Under the pieces are notes generated by a model. It was not told the origin of the DNA. It searched no databases and saw nothing but the letters and a program-made list of their open reading frames with translations. Both the position numbers and the translations under genes were made by a program. From assembly GCA_033807775.1 (NCBI GenBank), contig CM066320.1:182763784-182827783 (forward strand): a stretch of DNA of 64,000 bases, written 5' to 3'. The DNA is from Saussurea involucrata. Taxonomy: Eukaryota > Streptophyta > Magnoliopsida > Asterales > Asteraceae. Positions 53,968 through 64,000 of this stretch are shown here, one piece after another (within the stretch, counting starts at the first letter, position 1; each line of letters opens with the position of its first letter).

Positions 53968-55702
53968 TGTAACGTCCCAGATTTCATAGCAGGCACCCAA
54001 CCAAAAATAAGCATTCGAATTACATAAAACCTTGTCTTTACATCATCAATAATTCATACTAAACAAAATTGACAGCGGAAGTCTCTAAATCCACAGCCGA
54101 GAGCTATTCTATAGTCATCATAGCCAAAACTTGAAGTTACTCTAAGCTTCAAGTACTTCTTATCGCCTCCTAGTTCTTACTGGAAGAACCCTTAACATGC
54201 TTACCTGAAAATGGTTTAGTTTTGAAAGCGAGGGTTAGACCAAAAGGTCTAGTGAATTCCCTTCGTAAAAGAACATGTATAAACAATATGAAATCCTTTC
54301 GTTAAAATGCATCATAAATCATCACATATGGTACTGCACTGTGTAATGGATCCCTTAACCATTCGCGATCGGGGCCCCAGCAGACTCCCCTTTCGCCCTC
54401 TCGTATCGGGGCCCCAGCAGACTCCCCGATACCCGCCTAGGAGGAAACGAATTCCATCCTACCGTCTCGTCAAACATATCCAAGGGATCATTAGATCCCG
54501 AGGCTCATTGATCCCACAGTACAGACCGACATCACATAGCATGCACGTACGTTTCATAAAAGCATTTGACTTTTTATAAATCATGCGCATCATTTCAACA
54601 TATCAAACATTCCTTTTCCTTCCATGCATATCATTTCATAAATATTTCATGCTCGTTAAAACCATAATCAGTAAAAGAATCATTTAACATTTGCGTCGTA
54701 AAAGAGGTTTAGGGAACTCACCTGGTACGTTCGTTTGCTTTTCCCTACTACGCTCTTTACTTCAAAATGTCTACCTGAACGAGGGACAGATTCATAAGCT
54801 GACTAAAACTATCCGGACACTTCTTACTTGCTACTCTACTCTTTTCCGGACAGGTTACCGGATAACCTCACTTTTCCGGATACCGCTAAGTACCAGGACA
54901 ACAACCCTTATCCGGACGACTAACCTATCCGGACGACTAACTTATCCGGACGGCTAACTTATCCGGACGACTAACTTATCCGGACGGCACAAACTTTCCG
55001 GACAACACTATGTCCGGACACCTTCTACAACTCGGCTAAGAAGTTTCTCGGACACTCACCCGGACACCTTCATACTTGGAGGTTTCCGGACGAGTGCTGG
55101 AAGAACTTTATGGGCTGAAATCTTGTTAAACACCCTGAAAACAGCAAGATAACGCGATAGATAGCTACCCTAATGTTCTTTAACCAATTCTCCACAAACT
55201 TTACCAATTAAACGCGATTGAAGGTGAACAAATCTACTCTAAGGGTCTTAACATTAACTTTAGCCATAAAACCATACAAAGGTCCAACAATCAGCAGATT
55301 AACTTAATAAGGATTGTAGATTCGAATTTACCTGACAGTTTCCTTGAAGAAATCGAATCCCCAACACACTCTTTCTTCTAAATTGCTACTTGGGAACCTT
55401 CTCCTTCCCTTTGATCTTGAGCTCCAAGAAAACTTCCTCTTTCTCTCTAGTATAAATTCTCAGCCGCCAAACAACAACAACAATCAGGGATTAGAAGGTT
55501 CACCTAGGGTTTTGTGTCTTTATATACTCCACCCTTAAATACCAATTAGCCCCTCAACTTCTTCTTTTATTTAAAACTCAATCCAACACTTAAAACATTT
55601 CGAATAAGGTCTGGGTTGTTACATGGCCCCCTTAACTTAACTTTCGTTTTTCATACTTTGACCACCAAACTCCAAGACTCACTAAGATTTTGGGTTGTTA
55701 CA
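53968..55702 (-). mobile_element. Reverse-oriented Gypsy solo LTR (1,735 bp)
   Basis: Related to the element 1 LTR on the opposite strand. Flanks CGTTA (53963-53967) and CGTTG (55703-55707) are a target duplication with one change, and the uninterrupted site exists in the first family A copy near 3671. On its own strand it has TATATAAAG (55526-55518), a TCCGG array (55100-54808), donor-like CCAG|GTGAGT (54722/54721), two GGGGAG...GGGCCCC units, hairpin TAGACC/GGTCTA (54236-54251) and acceptor-like TTTTCAG (to 54205). Confidence 0.9.
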
Positions 55703-55707
55703 CGTTG

Positions 55708-56752
55708 TGGTAAAAGCGTGTGAATTGATTGTTATCAATGGAGTGTGGTCAGCATAATTAATGTGAGAAAGTGTTATCTGCCTTAGACGTATTTTGTGTT
55801 GGGAAAGTGATTGTAGAATTGTGTGTAATTTGTTAAAGAGAATCTTAACTGCGGGTTAAGGTGAAATTCAAGGTTGATCTTGTGATCAGTTGGCGAATTG
55901 AGCGTCGTTATTTTAATAAAGGATTCATGTGTTGTGACGGTAACTTCGGTAGAATCCGTTCTTTTAAGAAGGTGAAATTGTGTGTGAAACCCTTAATTTG
56001 ACGCGTTTTAAAACCGGGTGTCTAGATGTGTGGATGATATTGGTACGGTTGGCCTGAGGCGTTTATTTTTTTATTACGCGGACTTTCTGGGGTAAGAGTT
56101 GTAGTTAACCGAAAGTGTGATAATTCGTTGGTATATGCCCTATCGTTGAAGGGTTATGCACAGTGTGAGTGATAAGATTCTTAGAGAAGCAAAGAAATTG
56201 GCATGTGCAGTTATTTGTGAATCTTCCTAGAATAAAGAGGTATCGTGGAAAAGAGGCATTGGGTGAGACCGGAGGTCACGCGGTTGACCACCGGTAGGTC
56301 AAACATTTCGCGAGAAGTTAAGCGTGGCTCGAGACCGCCACAGGGTATGTGAGTAGAAGGAGGAGATTGATCGAATTCTATGTGGGAGACAGTGTGATGC
56401 TTATAGTTTCGTCGTGGAAAGACGTTATGCGTTGGAAAGAAAGGAGAACTAAGACCCAGGTATGACGGGCCGTTCGCCATCACCGAGCATGTAGGTGAGG
56501 TGGCGTATACGCTGAAGTTGCTCGAGGAGCTTCGGAGAGCTCATTCGACATCCCACGTGTCGAATCTTAGGAAGTGCTTGGCCGAGGAAATCATAGTCGT
56601 ACCGTTAGAAGACGCTGGTGTGGACGAAAGTTGGATTATGTGGGGGAACCGTTGGCGATTGTAGATCGCAAGGTTAGAAAGCTGAGGAACCGTCTTCCTT
56701 GTTTGTTCGAAGATGGAATTTTGGGGACAGAATTCTTGTGAGGGGAGGATGA
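55708..56752 (+). mobile_element. A' internal domain, right part with polypurine tract
   Basis: It matches 3680-4316 of the first family A copy in part, with an extra segment (56040-56700) that keeps more of the ancestral pol. It ends with GTGAGGGGAGGATGA before the 3' LTR. Confidence 0.82.
56454..56690 (+). pseudogene. Relic of Gypsy integrase C-terminus in A'
   Basis: One frame reads YDGPFAITEHVGEVAYTL, then EELRRAHSTSHVSNLRKC. It aligns with the GPY/F module and FHVSNLRKC segment of element 1 (about 20920-21050). It then frameshifts near 56625. Confirms a Tekay-type ancestor for family A. Confidence 0.82.
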
Positions 56753-58400
56753 TGTAATAACCGTGTTCTTTTTGAGAATAAATGTTAGTTTTGGGGTGAA
56801 AAATGTGAAAAGAAGAAAATATGGTGTACTTGTGAGAGGGTATAAATGGGTGTAAAACCCTAGGGAATTCTCAATATCTCAAGAGTATTGTGTGTGTGCG
56901 GCTAAGGTGCGAATGTGTGTGCGGAAGAAAGAAATCAAGCAGTCCAGAGTTCTTCAATTTTGGGTGTGTGGAATCATTTTTGGAAGGTAACCATCATCCC
57001 TTGCTTATTATTATTATTACAATTGTGAGTCTAGATTGTGGAAGTTTGAAGTTTTGTTATCTTTTGGTAAGAACAGAAATGGGGTTTGTGTGTGTATTTT
57101 GCTAATCGGATCGAATGTAAAGAATCGGATGATTTAGCTCAATTAACCGGATGGTAAAATGGTGTCCCCTTAATCCTAATAGTTTAACATCAAATTGGGA
57201 CTGTGTGAAATGGCCGATTAGGGTGTGAGAGTTTTTCGCAACTCGATAAGGAAAACCCAGAAGCCCCTGTGTGGATCCGGAACCCTTGAGATCCGGAATT
57301 GAGATGTGGATCCGGAACCCTTAGGATCCCGAATTTAGATGTGGATTCGGAATTTGTGATGAGGATCCGGTATGGTGATTTGAACCCGGAATCCAATAGG
57401 ATCCGGTATGTGTGTATGACGATAAAGGATCCGGAGTCCAATAGAACCGGAATGTGGTATTGGGCCGTAAGGATCCGGAGTTCAATGGGTCCGGAAATTA
57501 GTATTTGAGCCGAATGATCCGGAATCCAACGGATCCGGAATTTAGTAGTTGGGTCGATTGTATCCGGAACCCGGGTATTTTCGGCTGAGACTTTTCAAGT
57601 TAGTAAAATTCAGTAGAATCCATTGTGTCTTACCTGCCTACCTGGTATATGTGTTGGGTTTAAATTGTAGTTGTGAGTAGAGACGATCGGTGCGAGTAAG
57701 AATTTCTAATCAGGACTCCAGGTGAGTCTTTCTAAACCTAAATCTTATACAAGTGTGGTTGATGATATATTTATCTAACTGCGTGCATTTCAACTGCTTT
57801 TAATCACTATGCGAAGAGTGTGTGCGTGTGGCGAAATGAATGATTTAAATGTGTGTGAACATGCTATGGCTATGGTGTGAAATGGGGGGTGTGTCCCATT
57901 ATATCTATATATATGAATTCGTTTCATATACGGGCGGTATGTGCCCTTTTATGCTGTCACGGTGTGTGTGACCTTAGCGTGTGTGAGCCATTAGCATGTG
58001 TCAATGTGTGCATATCACGATAAGTGTGCTCGTTATGATTTTGCATAAATTCTTTCATAACTGATTTATGAATTGTGATATTTATGGTGTGGCCTGGTGT
58101 GGAGGGAACTCACTAGACCTCATGGTCTAACCCTCGCTTTTTTTCAAAACTAAAACCCTTTTCAGGTAAGTAGGTGGCCAAGGGCTCGTTTAAAGGTTTG
58201 GCAAGACGAGAGTCGGAGCTTGCGTTAGAAGGATTAGAAGAACTTCCTTTTTTTGTCTAGTTAGGTTTCTAAGCTGTATTTAGGGTTATTTCCGCAAACC
58301 CAATGTTGTAAATCTTTGGTAGTGTGACTATGTTGAGCCTTGTGGCGTTTTAATTTAAAGAAGTAGCTCTTAGCATGATTGTTTGGTGTGGGTTGTTACC
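56753..58400 (+). repeat. A' 3' LTR (1,648 bp)
   Basis: It runs TGTAATAACCG to GGTTGTTACC. Visible parts: TATAAAT near 56839, early donor-like AAG|GTAACC near 56987, an array of GGATCCGGAA-type units (57268-57560), strong donor-like CCAG|GTGAGT (57721/57722), hairpin TAGACC/GGTCTA (58114-58129) and acceptor-like TTTTCAG (to 58165). The last ~300 bp resemble the first family A LTR, while the 5' half does not. Confidence 0.88.
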
Positions 58401-58405
58401 GTAAC

Positions 58406-58915
58406 AGAATCTGTCGATTAGATGATTGGTAATTAGACGTGTTTTGGAAGTGGTGTAATTGATGGGTCAGTGACGACCGTCGGTGTTGGAGTCTAATGGG
58501 ACTCGTTAGAGGTAAACGCCAGTTCAGCAGCAGGAACCTTAGATTTGGAGGTTCGTTGGTTTTAGATGTAATCAAACCTTGGACTAATTGGAGAATTTAA
58601 GAGCGTGTGGACACGGATTGATTTAGAGTCGGGATCCGTCGTCGGGGAAGTATGGAACACCTAAGGTTGGGAGATAACCGAGGTAGTTTGGTTGGGAGTT
58701 AATCCATTAGATGGAGCGTTCACCCGGACATAAGTACAATATGCCTGAAAGGACATTGTTGGTATGGGTTGCTTGAGATTTGTCATAGTAGTCTGCGTGG
58801 GGGAAATTAGATTCCAGTTGGAAGCTATTAGAACATGGTCGGTGTCGAGTTGGTTAGCCTTTGGTTGTAAAGGATCTAAATTTTGAGGACGAAATCATTC
58901 TAAGGTTGGGAGGAT
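58406..58915 (+). mobile_element. Element C internal domain, right end
   Basis: Continuation of element C after the A' insertion. It ends AATTTTGAGGACGAAATCAT and a purine-rich tract, the usual Tekay 3' boundary. No ORF. Confidence 0.78.
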
Positions 58916-59177
58916 TGTAACACCCTGAAATTTGGAAATCCGAGTTTTGGAGTGCGGACGTCCGCATGGGCGCAAGGCTGGACATCCGCGTAGCACGGAA
59001 GTCTGCGGGTCGTCCGCGGAAGCAGCAGAAGATTTGGGGTTTCGGCCAGGTCGAGGTCGGACGTCCGCGGGATGTACCTGTCGGACGTCCGAGATGCATC
59101 TAATGATATTTTTGTTGCTTTTAAAGACCTTTCCCTCTCTCTTCCCTCACTTCATTTCACAAACCTAACTCAGCCCC

Positions 59178-59209
<32 letters not shown>

Positions 59210-61895
59210 GAACCGAATTCTCCCTCAAGGCAACCCCAAACCCTTCCTCCTTTTCTTCATCTTCTCCACTTAAACCAACCCACTTCCACCATTGTTGAAG
59301 ATATGGAAGCTTGAAGCTTATGTGGAGATTAGGAGCTTTTATTTGGAGGATTCAAGTGGTGAAGGTAATCTCTCTCTACCCAAAAGCTAGTGTTTTGTTG
59401 TTTTCACCTTCTATTCCATTGTGGGCTTTATTGGTGTGATTTTGGTGATGATTGATTAAGGAAACCTTGTTTTCTTCTTCTATGAGAACTAGGGTTTTGG
59501 GTATAAGTTGGGCTTTGATGTAAAATGTTTGGAGAATGATTCTACGTGGTTAGATCTGGTTATTGATGGTTGGAAATTATGGATCTAGGTTTTGGAAGGT
59601 TTGAGCTTGAAGATTCGGGTTTCTTCAAAGGAGCTTACGTTTGGGGAAAAATCTAGATTTAGCCTAAATCTAGCAAGGTGAGTTCAAGTTGATTTGTGAA
59701 AACGTTGTACATGCCAAAATGTTTATTTTAAAGTATTTGTGTGCTTTATATAAATTTATCACCTGTTGAGTTAATTAGTGGGTTTTGATTAATCAAAGCG
59801 TTGAGCTTTACAAATCTTGTAAAACACCCACATTTGGGGATTTTGAGTGATTGATAAATAAATCACGAGTGAAAGTGGTTTTGTTAATTTATTGCATAAG
59901 TGAAGGTTATTTGGTCAAAATACACTTTTAGTGTTTGTTGAGATTATGCAATAATTATGATCTAATACGTTTTGAAAATGTGAACGTGTGAGTTGGAGAT
60001 TTTGGTCAATCTCGGCCTTATGAATATTTTGAGAGTTGTAACCTTTTATTTTGGGCCGATGGCCAATTGAGAATTTAAAAGGTAAAGATTTTGGGTAACG
60101 AGGTATTTTGGTTTATGTAACCGTGTGAGCAACACGTATTTAGCCAAACGTTTATTTTTTCCTTCAAAGGCTTGATTTATACTCAAATGAGTCTCTTAAG
60201 TGTTTGTCGTTTTAGTATCTCGAGGTGGAGCCGTAGATGTTTTATGTGCTTAAATTGCGTTTTATTTGAGTATGTGCCTCTTTGAGTGTTTGGTCTTAAA
60301 TGTGAAGACCGTTTGATGATTTTGTATTCTTAGTACCTTAGGGACTAATGAACTATGGTGGGTAATATGCATTGTTGAGTTATAAAAGATTTGTGTATAC
60401 GTATACACACATACATATAGATGCTTATATGATTTGACTTCATTGGAAAAGTCTCAATGAAGGGGTTGTGAGATTATCATGCCTTGGAGCATGTGTTTGC
60501 ATGATGTGGATTAGATGCACTTCATTTGCATGAGTTGATTTTGATAAACGATCATCAGATCTTTTGAGCCGATGGCTCGGTTTTGGACTCGGTTGAGTCT
60601 TGAGGGCATTCACCCGGTTTTGATAAGCTCGACGTGGGCTTAGGGTTTGATTTGCATGAATTGCATTGTATTTGAGATTTACATTATTTGAATGCATTAG
60701 TTATTCTTTTGAGGTCATGTATAAATTTTTAAGTCAAGTAAGCTTGTTTTGAATGGTGGGTTTCCAAGGTAAAGATCCAGTAGGATTGAACTTGGTGGTT
60801 TAGACTAGAGATCCGGTGTGGATTGATGTCTCCGTGGACTAAAGCCCCGGTTTGGGTTGATGTCGCACTAGGCTAGAGACCGGTTTGGGTTGATGCCTCA
60901 TTTGACTAAAGATCCGGTTTGGATTGATGTCACAATAGACTAGAGATCCGGTGTGGATTGATATCTCCGTGGACTAAAGACCCGGTTTGGGTTGATGTCA
61001 CACTAGGCTAGAGACCCGGTTTGGGTTGATGCATCATTTGACTAAAGATCCGGTTTGGATTGATGTCACAATTGACTAGAGACCTAAATATGGTTGATGT
61101 CATATGTTTTCCCATCCATGAAACATTCTTGTATTTTATTATTGTGGTTTAACTTGTGTGTTCACCACATTCGATGAAATCGGGTCTCCCCCGTCACCGA
61201 AGGGTGTTGTTTCCGGGTATTTTGTTTATCCTCGTTGCCGGTGTCGTATTATATACGTATGAGTTGTTTTCTATGATTGATGGACGGTATTTTATGTTTC
61301 ATCCTTGTGTGGATGTTTTCTAACTATTGGAGTATTAATCGCATTGATGATTATTTGGGAATTTATTGTTTATTTACTTCTTGAGTGAGTTTTGGATTTG
61401 AGTCCATTGTTGAGAAATGATTTTGATTGGAAGCTTTCCTCACTGAAATTGTGTACGGTTGGAAATCGGGTTGTCGGGGTATTTTATACAAATCTCCTTT
61501 TCGGAAATCATGAGTCAAGTTGAATCTTTCGGTTTATCAAATTATTTGCTCATGATATAAACTCTTGAACTCACTAGGCGTTAGCCTAACCTTTTTAATT
61601 GTCGGCATGTGCAACAGGTTCAGGTTGGGAATAGCTTTAGCTACACTGTGAAGTGATGAGTGCTAGTAGAGTGCACGAGATGTGATTTTGCTTAGTGATG
61701 TCTTCCGCACTTATTTGGGATTAACAACTTGTAATTGGGTTAAGTAACACCCGCCTTGAGTTATTAGTTGTGGAAATTGTGATGTTTAAAGTTTGAGGTA
61801 TTTTCAAGGATGATTTGTAGAAATGATTCTATCCTCTTTTATTTATTTATCGAGATATTTGTTAGTTGCTCTTTCCAAATTTTGAGGGTGTTACA
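58916..61895 (+). repeat. Element C 3' LTR (2,980 bp)
   Basis: Same layout and length as 31243-34222: CT tract (59180-59209), donor-like CAAG|GTGAGT (59677/59678), ~40-bp array (60770-61090), hairpin TAGGC/GCCTA (61575-61588), acceptor-like GCAACAG (to 61617). Followed by the GTAAG duplication. Confidence 0.92.
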
Positions 61896-62002
61896 GTAAG
61901 ACTCATGATATTTGTAGTTATAAAAATATTGTTATTGGCCAAAATGTGAGCGATTATGTTTGATTTATTTGGACTTGAGACAATGTAAGTACATTGTAGT
62001 CT

Positions 62003-62312
62003 AAGGGCCGTTTACCTAATCACTTATCCGGGTAAGCGTTTACCGGTAAATTCAACACTATCACTTACTTCTCGGATAAGATTTTAGTCCACCAAAATGG
62101 CATTGTATGCAACAATTTAGCCGCTAAGCGCTTACCATGGTAAGAGTCGTCGCACTCACTTACCGGGTAAGACTCTCGGTCCTTGCTTTCGACTCTCGAT
62201 CCTTGTTTCCGCTCTTACCGGGTAAAATTCTTGGTCTTTGCCATATTCATCCGGTAAGGTAATGTGACTTGGTAAGCACTTACCCAAGTAAGCGTTTTGT
62301 AAACGGCCCCTA
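62003..62312. mobile_element. MITE rich in TTACC/GGTAA motifs (310 bp)
   Basis: The inverted ends AGGGCCGTTTAC and the complement of AGGGGCCGTTTAC are flanked by AGTCT on both sides (61998-62002 and 62313-62317). The interior is full of TTACC(G)GGTAAG inverted motifs that can fold. The family is uncertain because the duplication could be 5 bp or longer and imperfect. Confidence 0.65.
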
Positions 62313-62317
62313 AGTCT

Positions 62318-62565
62318 TTCACAAAATGCATATTTTTCAAATCAAGCAATTAACTTAGATATAATAGTTCTTATTAAATCATCAATATTAAATACGATAG
62401 TTATAAAAATAATTATGTAACAAACAATGTTCTTTTGTAACACCACTATAAGAATTTAATAAACAACATTAAAAATGTAATCGGTATAGGGAAATTAATT
62501 AAAATGCCAAAAGTCAAACATCTTCTTACCAAAATGCCACAAATCTCTCCCATGTTACAAAAATG
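62318..62565. other. AT-rich spacer
   Basis: No gene seen. Two short AAAATGCC(A/C)-type phrases near 62500-62575 lead into the GC-rich block. Confidence 0.5.
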
Positions 62566-62574
62566 CCCCAAAAA

Positions 62575-62995
62575 ACCGCGGTGGGCCCCGCGATCGCGGG
62601 CCCCAGGCCCACGTGGTACCAAACTTCGCCCAAATAGCCCGCGTTGGTCCCTCAAGAATGCCCGCGGTCCATCTTTTCCCCCTCAAGAATGCCCGTGTTG
62701 ACAGTTTTAGTCCCTGCCCGCGTTGGGATCCCGCGATCGCGGGCTAACCCGCCACGCGTCGGCACAGGGCTTACCCTAAACATTTTTTGAAGACCAAAAC
62801 CCTAATCTATCTTCTTCGGCCGCACTATATAAGGGGTGGGGGGACCAAAAACCGGTCACTCTCCCATTTTTTAATACTCTCCAATTTTTTAATCAACTCT
62901 CTCTCAATTTTCTCCCACTCTCAATTTTGTCGTGTGGACCACGTGCTCGAGTTTTGTGAAGATGTCTCGTATTACCTCTGTGGTATGTTTTCCTT
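62575..62995 (+). promoter_or_regulatory. GC-palindrome block and promoter-like region
   Basis: It contains the 14-bp palindrome CCCGCGATCGCGGG twice (near 62588 and 62730), in an otherwise AT-rich neighbourhood. Next come a TATA box CTATATAAGG (62825-62834), a CT-rich leader, an ATG at 62961 and a donor-like GTG|GTATGT at about 62981. It looks like a promoter with a short first exon, of a gene or an unidentified transposable element, running rightward. The next ~700 bp are tandem repeats, so no downstream exon can be assigned. Confidence 0.4.
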
Positions 62996-63186
62996 ATGTT
63001 TTTTTGTTATTTTTTGTATGTTATTTTAAGTTAAGATATATGATTTGTATGTTGTTAGAGTGTTTATAACTTTTGTTATGTTTGAATATGTTCTATGTTT
63101 AACATTTTTAAGATATATGATATGTATGGTTTTATGTTTGAATATGATATTTGTATGTTATAATGTGTATCTTGTTATATGAGTAT

Positions 63187-63668
63187 TTTTATAAAAAATT
63201 GTTAAGAGTGTTTTTTTATAAAAAATTGTTAAGAGAGTGTTTTTATAAAAAAATTGTTAAGAGTGTGTTTTTATAAAAATAATTCTTAAAAGGGTTTTTT
63301 TATAAAAAAAATTGTTAAGAGTGTGTTTTTATAAAAAAATTGTTAAGAGTGTTTTTATAAAAATAATTCTTAACAGTGTATTTTTATAAAAATAATTCTT
63401 AAAAGTGTTTTTTTATAAAAAAATTGTTAAGAGTGTTTTTTTATAAAAAAAATTGTTTAGAGTGTTTTTATAAAAATAATTCTTAAAAGTGTTTTTTATA
63501 AAAAAAATTGTTAAGAGTGTGTTTTTATAAAAAAATTGTTAAGAGTGTTTTTATAAAAAAATTGTCAAGAATGTATTTTTATAAAAAAAATTGTTAAGAA
63601 TGTGTTTTTATAAAAAATTGTTAAAAATGTGTTTTTTTATAAAAAATTGTTAAAAATGTGTTTTTTTA
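63187..63668. repeat. Minisatellite of ~26-31-bp units
   Basis: About 17 imperfect copies of a unit around TTTTTATAAAAAAATTG then TTAAGAGTGTG. A variant unit with AATAATTCTTAAA recurs several times, which gives a higher-order pattern. Confidence 0.92.
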
Positions 63669-63790
63669 AGAATGACAATTTAGGTCCCTACGGTTTTAAG
63701 AATGACAACTTAGGTCCTTTGACTTTTAAGAATGATAATTTAGGTCCCTAAACTTTTAAGAATGACAACTTAGGTCCCTAAACTTTTATA
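63669..63790. repeat. Four-copy tandem repeat (~34 bp)
   Basis: Units of TTAAGAATGACAA then TTTAGGTCCCTA, lightly diverged. Confidence 0.9.
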
Positions 63791-64000
63791 TATAACTTTT
63801 AAGTGTACTACTTCCAATTTACTCACTTGTTCCGACATACTATCTACACCTTCCCCACGTTAGCGTGGAGCACTGCTCACCACACATTACTTGCCCCTCT
63901 CTCCCGACCTTTCCACATGTTGCTACCACTTTCTCATTACTTACATAACCAAACAGTTGCACCAAGATCTTATCTTAAGGCATTCAACCAAGCCGTCTTG
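63791..64000. other. Unassigned end of window
   Basis: No open frame or repeat recognised in the last 210 bp. Confidence 0.5.

Larger units (their letters stand above)
37754..58400 (+). mobile_element. Element A': second family A LARD, nested in C and interrupted twice
   Basis: It is flanked by perfect GTAAC duplications (37749-37753 and 58401-58405). The interior is recognisably the same as at 352-4316, but the LTR is a different subfamily. The 5' LTR and the start of the interior are fused by a deletion. The interior is split by the Copia element and by a reverse solo LTR. Own segments are 37754-39817, 52912-53967 and 55708-58400. Confidence 0.88.
31243..61895 (+). mobile_element. Element C: LARD-like Gypsy element, host of the nest (30.7 kb with insertions)
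   Basis: It has two LTRs of equal length (2,980 bp) and perfect GTAAG target duplications (31238-31242 and 61896-61900). A tRNA-iMet primer site follows the 5' LTR, and FEDEI-type coding relic plus purine-rich DNA precede the 3' LTR. After removing A' and a hAT-like insert, its own interior is about 3.4 kb with no recognisable ORF. LTRs diverge by roughly 2-3% by eye, so it is older than the Copia inside it. Size and coding loss fit a LARD dependent on a Tekay-type relative. Confidence 0.88.

Noticed and set aside
62504..62701. Open frames through the GC-rich block on both strands
   Set aside because: They are by-products of the Pro/Arg-coding GC palindromes and repeats, with no family resemblance.
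63187..63668. CRISPR-like array
   Set aside because: Units are contiguous, imperfect and AT-rich, with no unique spacers. The setting is a plant genome, and this is a minisatellite.

Overview
This window looks like repeat-rich intergenic DNA from a plant nuclear genome, probably a eudicot. I see no host protein-coding gene that I can support. The evidence is Ty3/Gypsy chromovirus (Tekay/Del-type) and Ty1/Copia Sirevirus-type retrotransposons, initiator-Met-tRNA primer sites (TGGTATCAGAGC) after almost every LTR, hAT- and Harbinger-like small DNA transposons, and AT-rich spacers. The style of the Copia element suggests an Asteraceae-like species, but that is a weak inference.

Layout. 1-7424: a non-coding, LARD-like Gypsy derivative (family A) arranged as LTR end, internal, LTR, then a second truncated internal. 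7425-14742: AT-rich spacer with a fold-back MITE, a tandem array of TTTCGAAA-bearing repeats, a Gypsy solo LTR with a perfect AATTA duplication, a Harbinger-type MITE and a fragment of a Copia LTR. 14743-22631: a nearly complete but mutated Tekay-type element (element 1). Its 3' LTR breaks off inside a hairpin and is fused to a gag-only element (element B, 22637-27035). 27036-31242: spacer with a hAT-like element and a Copia gag relic. 31243-61895: one large nest. The outer shell is a non-coding Gypsy element (family C) with two 2,980-bp LTRs and GTAAG duplications. Inside it sits a second family A member (A', 37754-58400, GTAAC duplications). A' is itself split by a 13.1-kb Sirevirus-like Copia element (39818-52906, GTAAT duplications) and by a reverse-oriented Gypsy solo LTR (53968-55702). 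61896-64000: a MITE, a GC-palindrome promoter-like block and two minisatellites.

Most interesting signals. (1) The Copia element carries, downstream of pol, an envelope-position gene that looks like a host gene. It has its own TATA and bZIP-type boxes, a probable 5'UTR intron and two coding introns whose phases fit, but no signal peptide or membrane segment. (2) The same Copia element is saturated with the hexamer CGCTGA/TCAGCG: 8 copies within 350 bp of the LTR upstream region and about 45 in the interior by eye count, in several reading registers. (3) The Gypsy families share a leader hairpin with a TGGCCA palindromic loop directly downstream of a splice donor, the arrangement expected of a dimerisation/packaging signal restricted to unspliced RNA. 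(4) Their LTRs share an intron-like unit, with donor AG|GTGAGT and an acceptor preceded by a hairpin whose 3' arm overlaps the CTAAC branch-point consensus. The hairpin is kept in family C with a different stem. (5) Several rearrangement breakpoints fall at these hairpins.

All coding regions of the elements are broken by frameshifts or stops, and no restored products are given. All counts and percentages are by eye.
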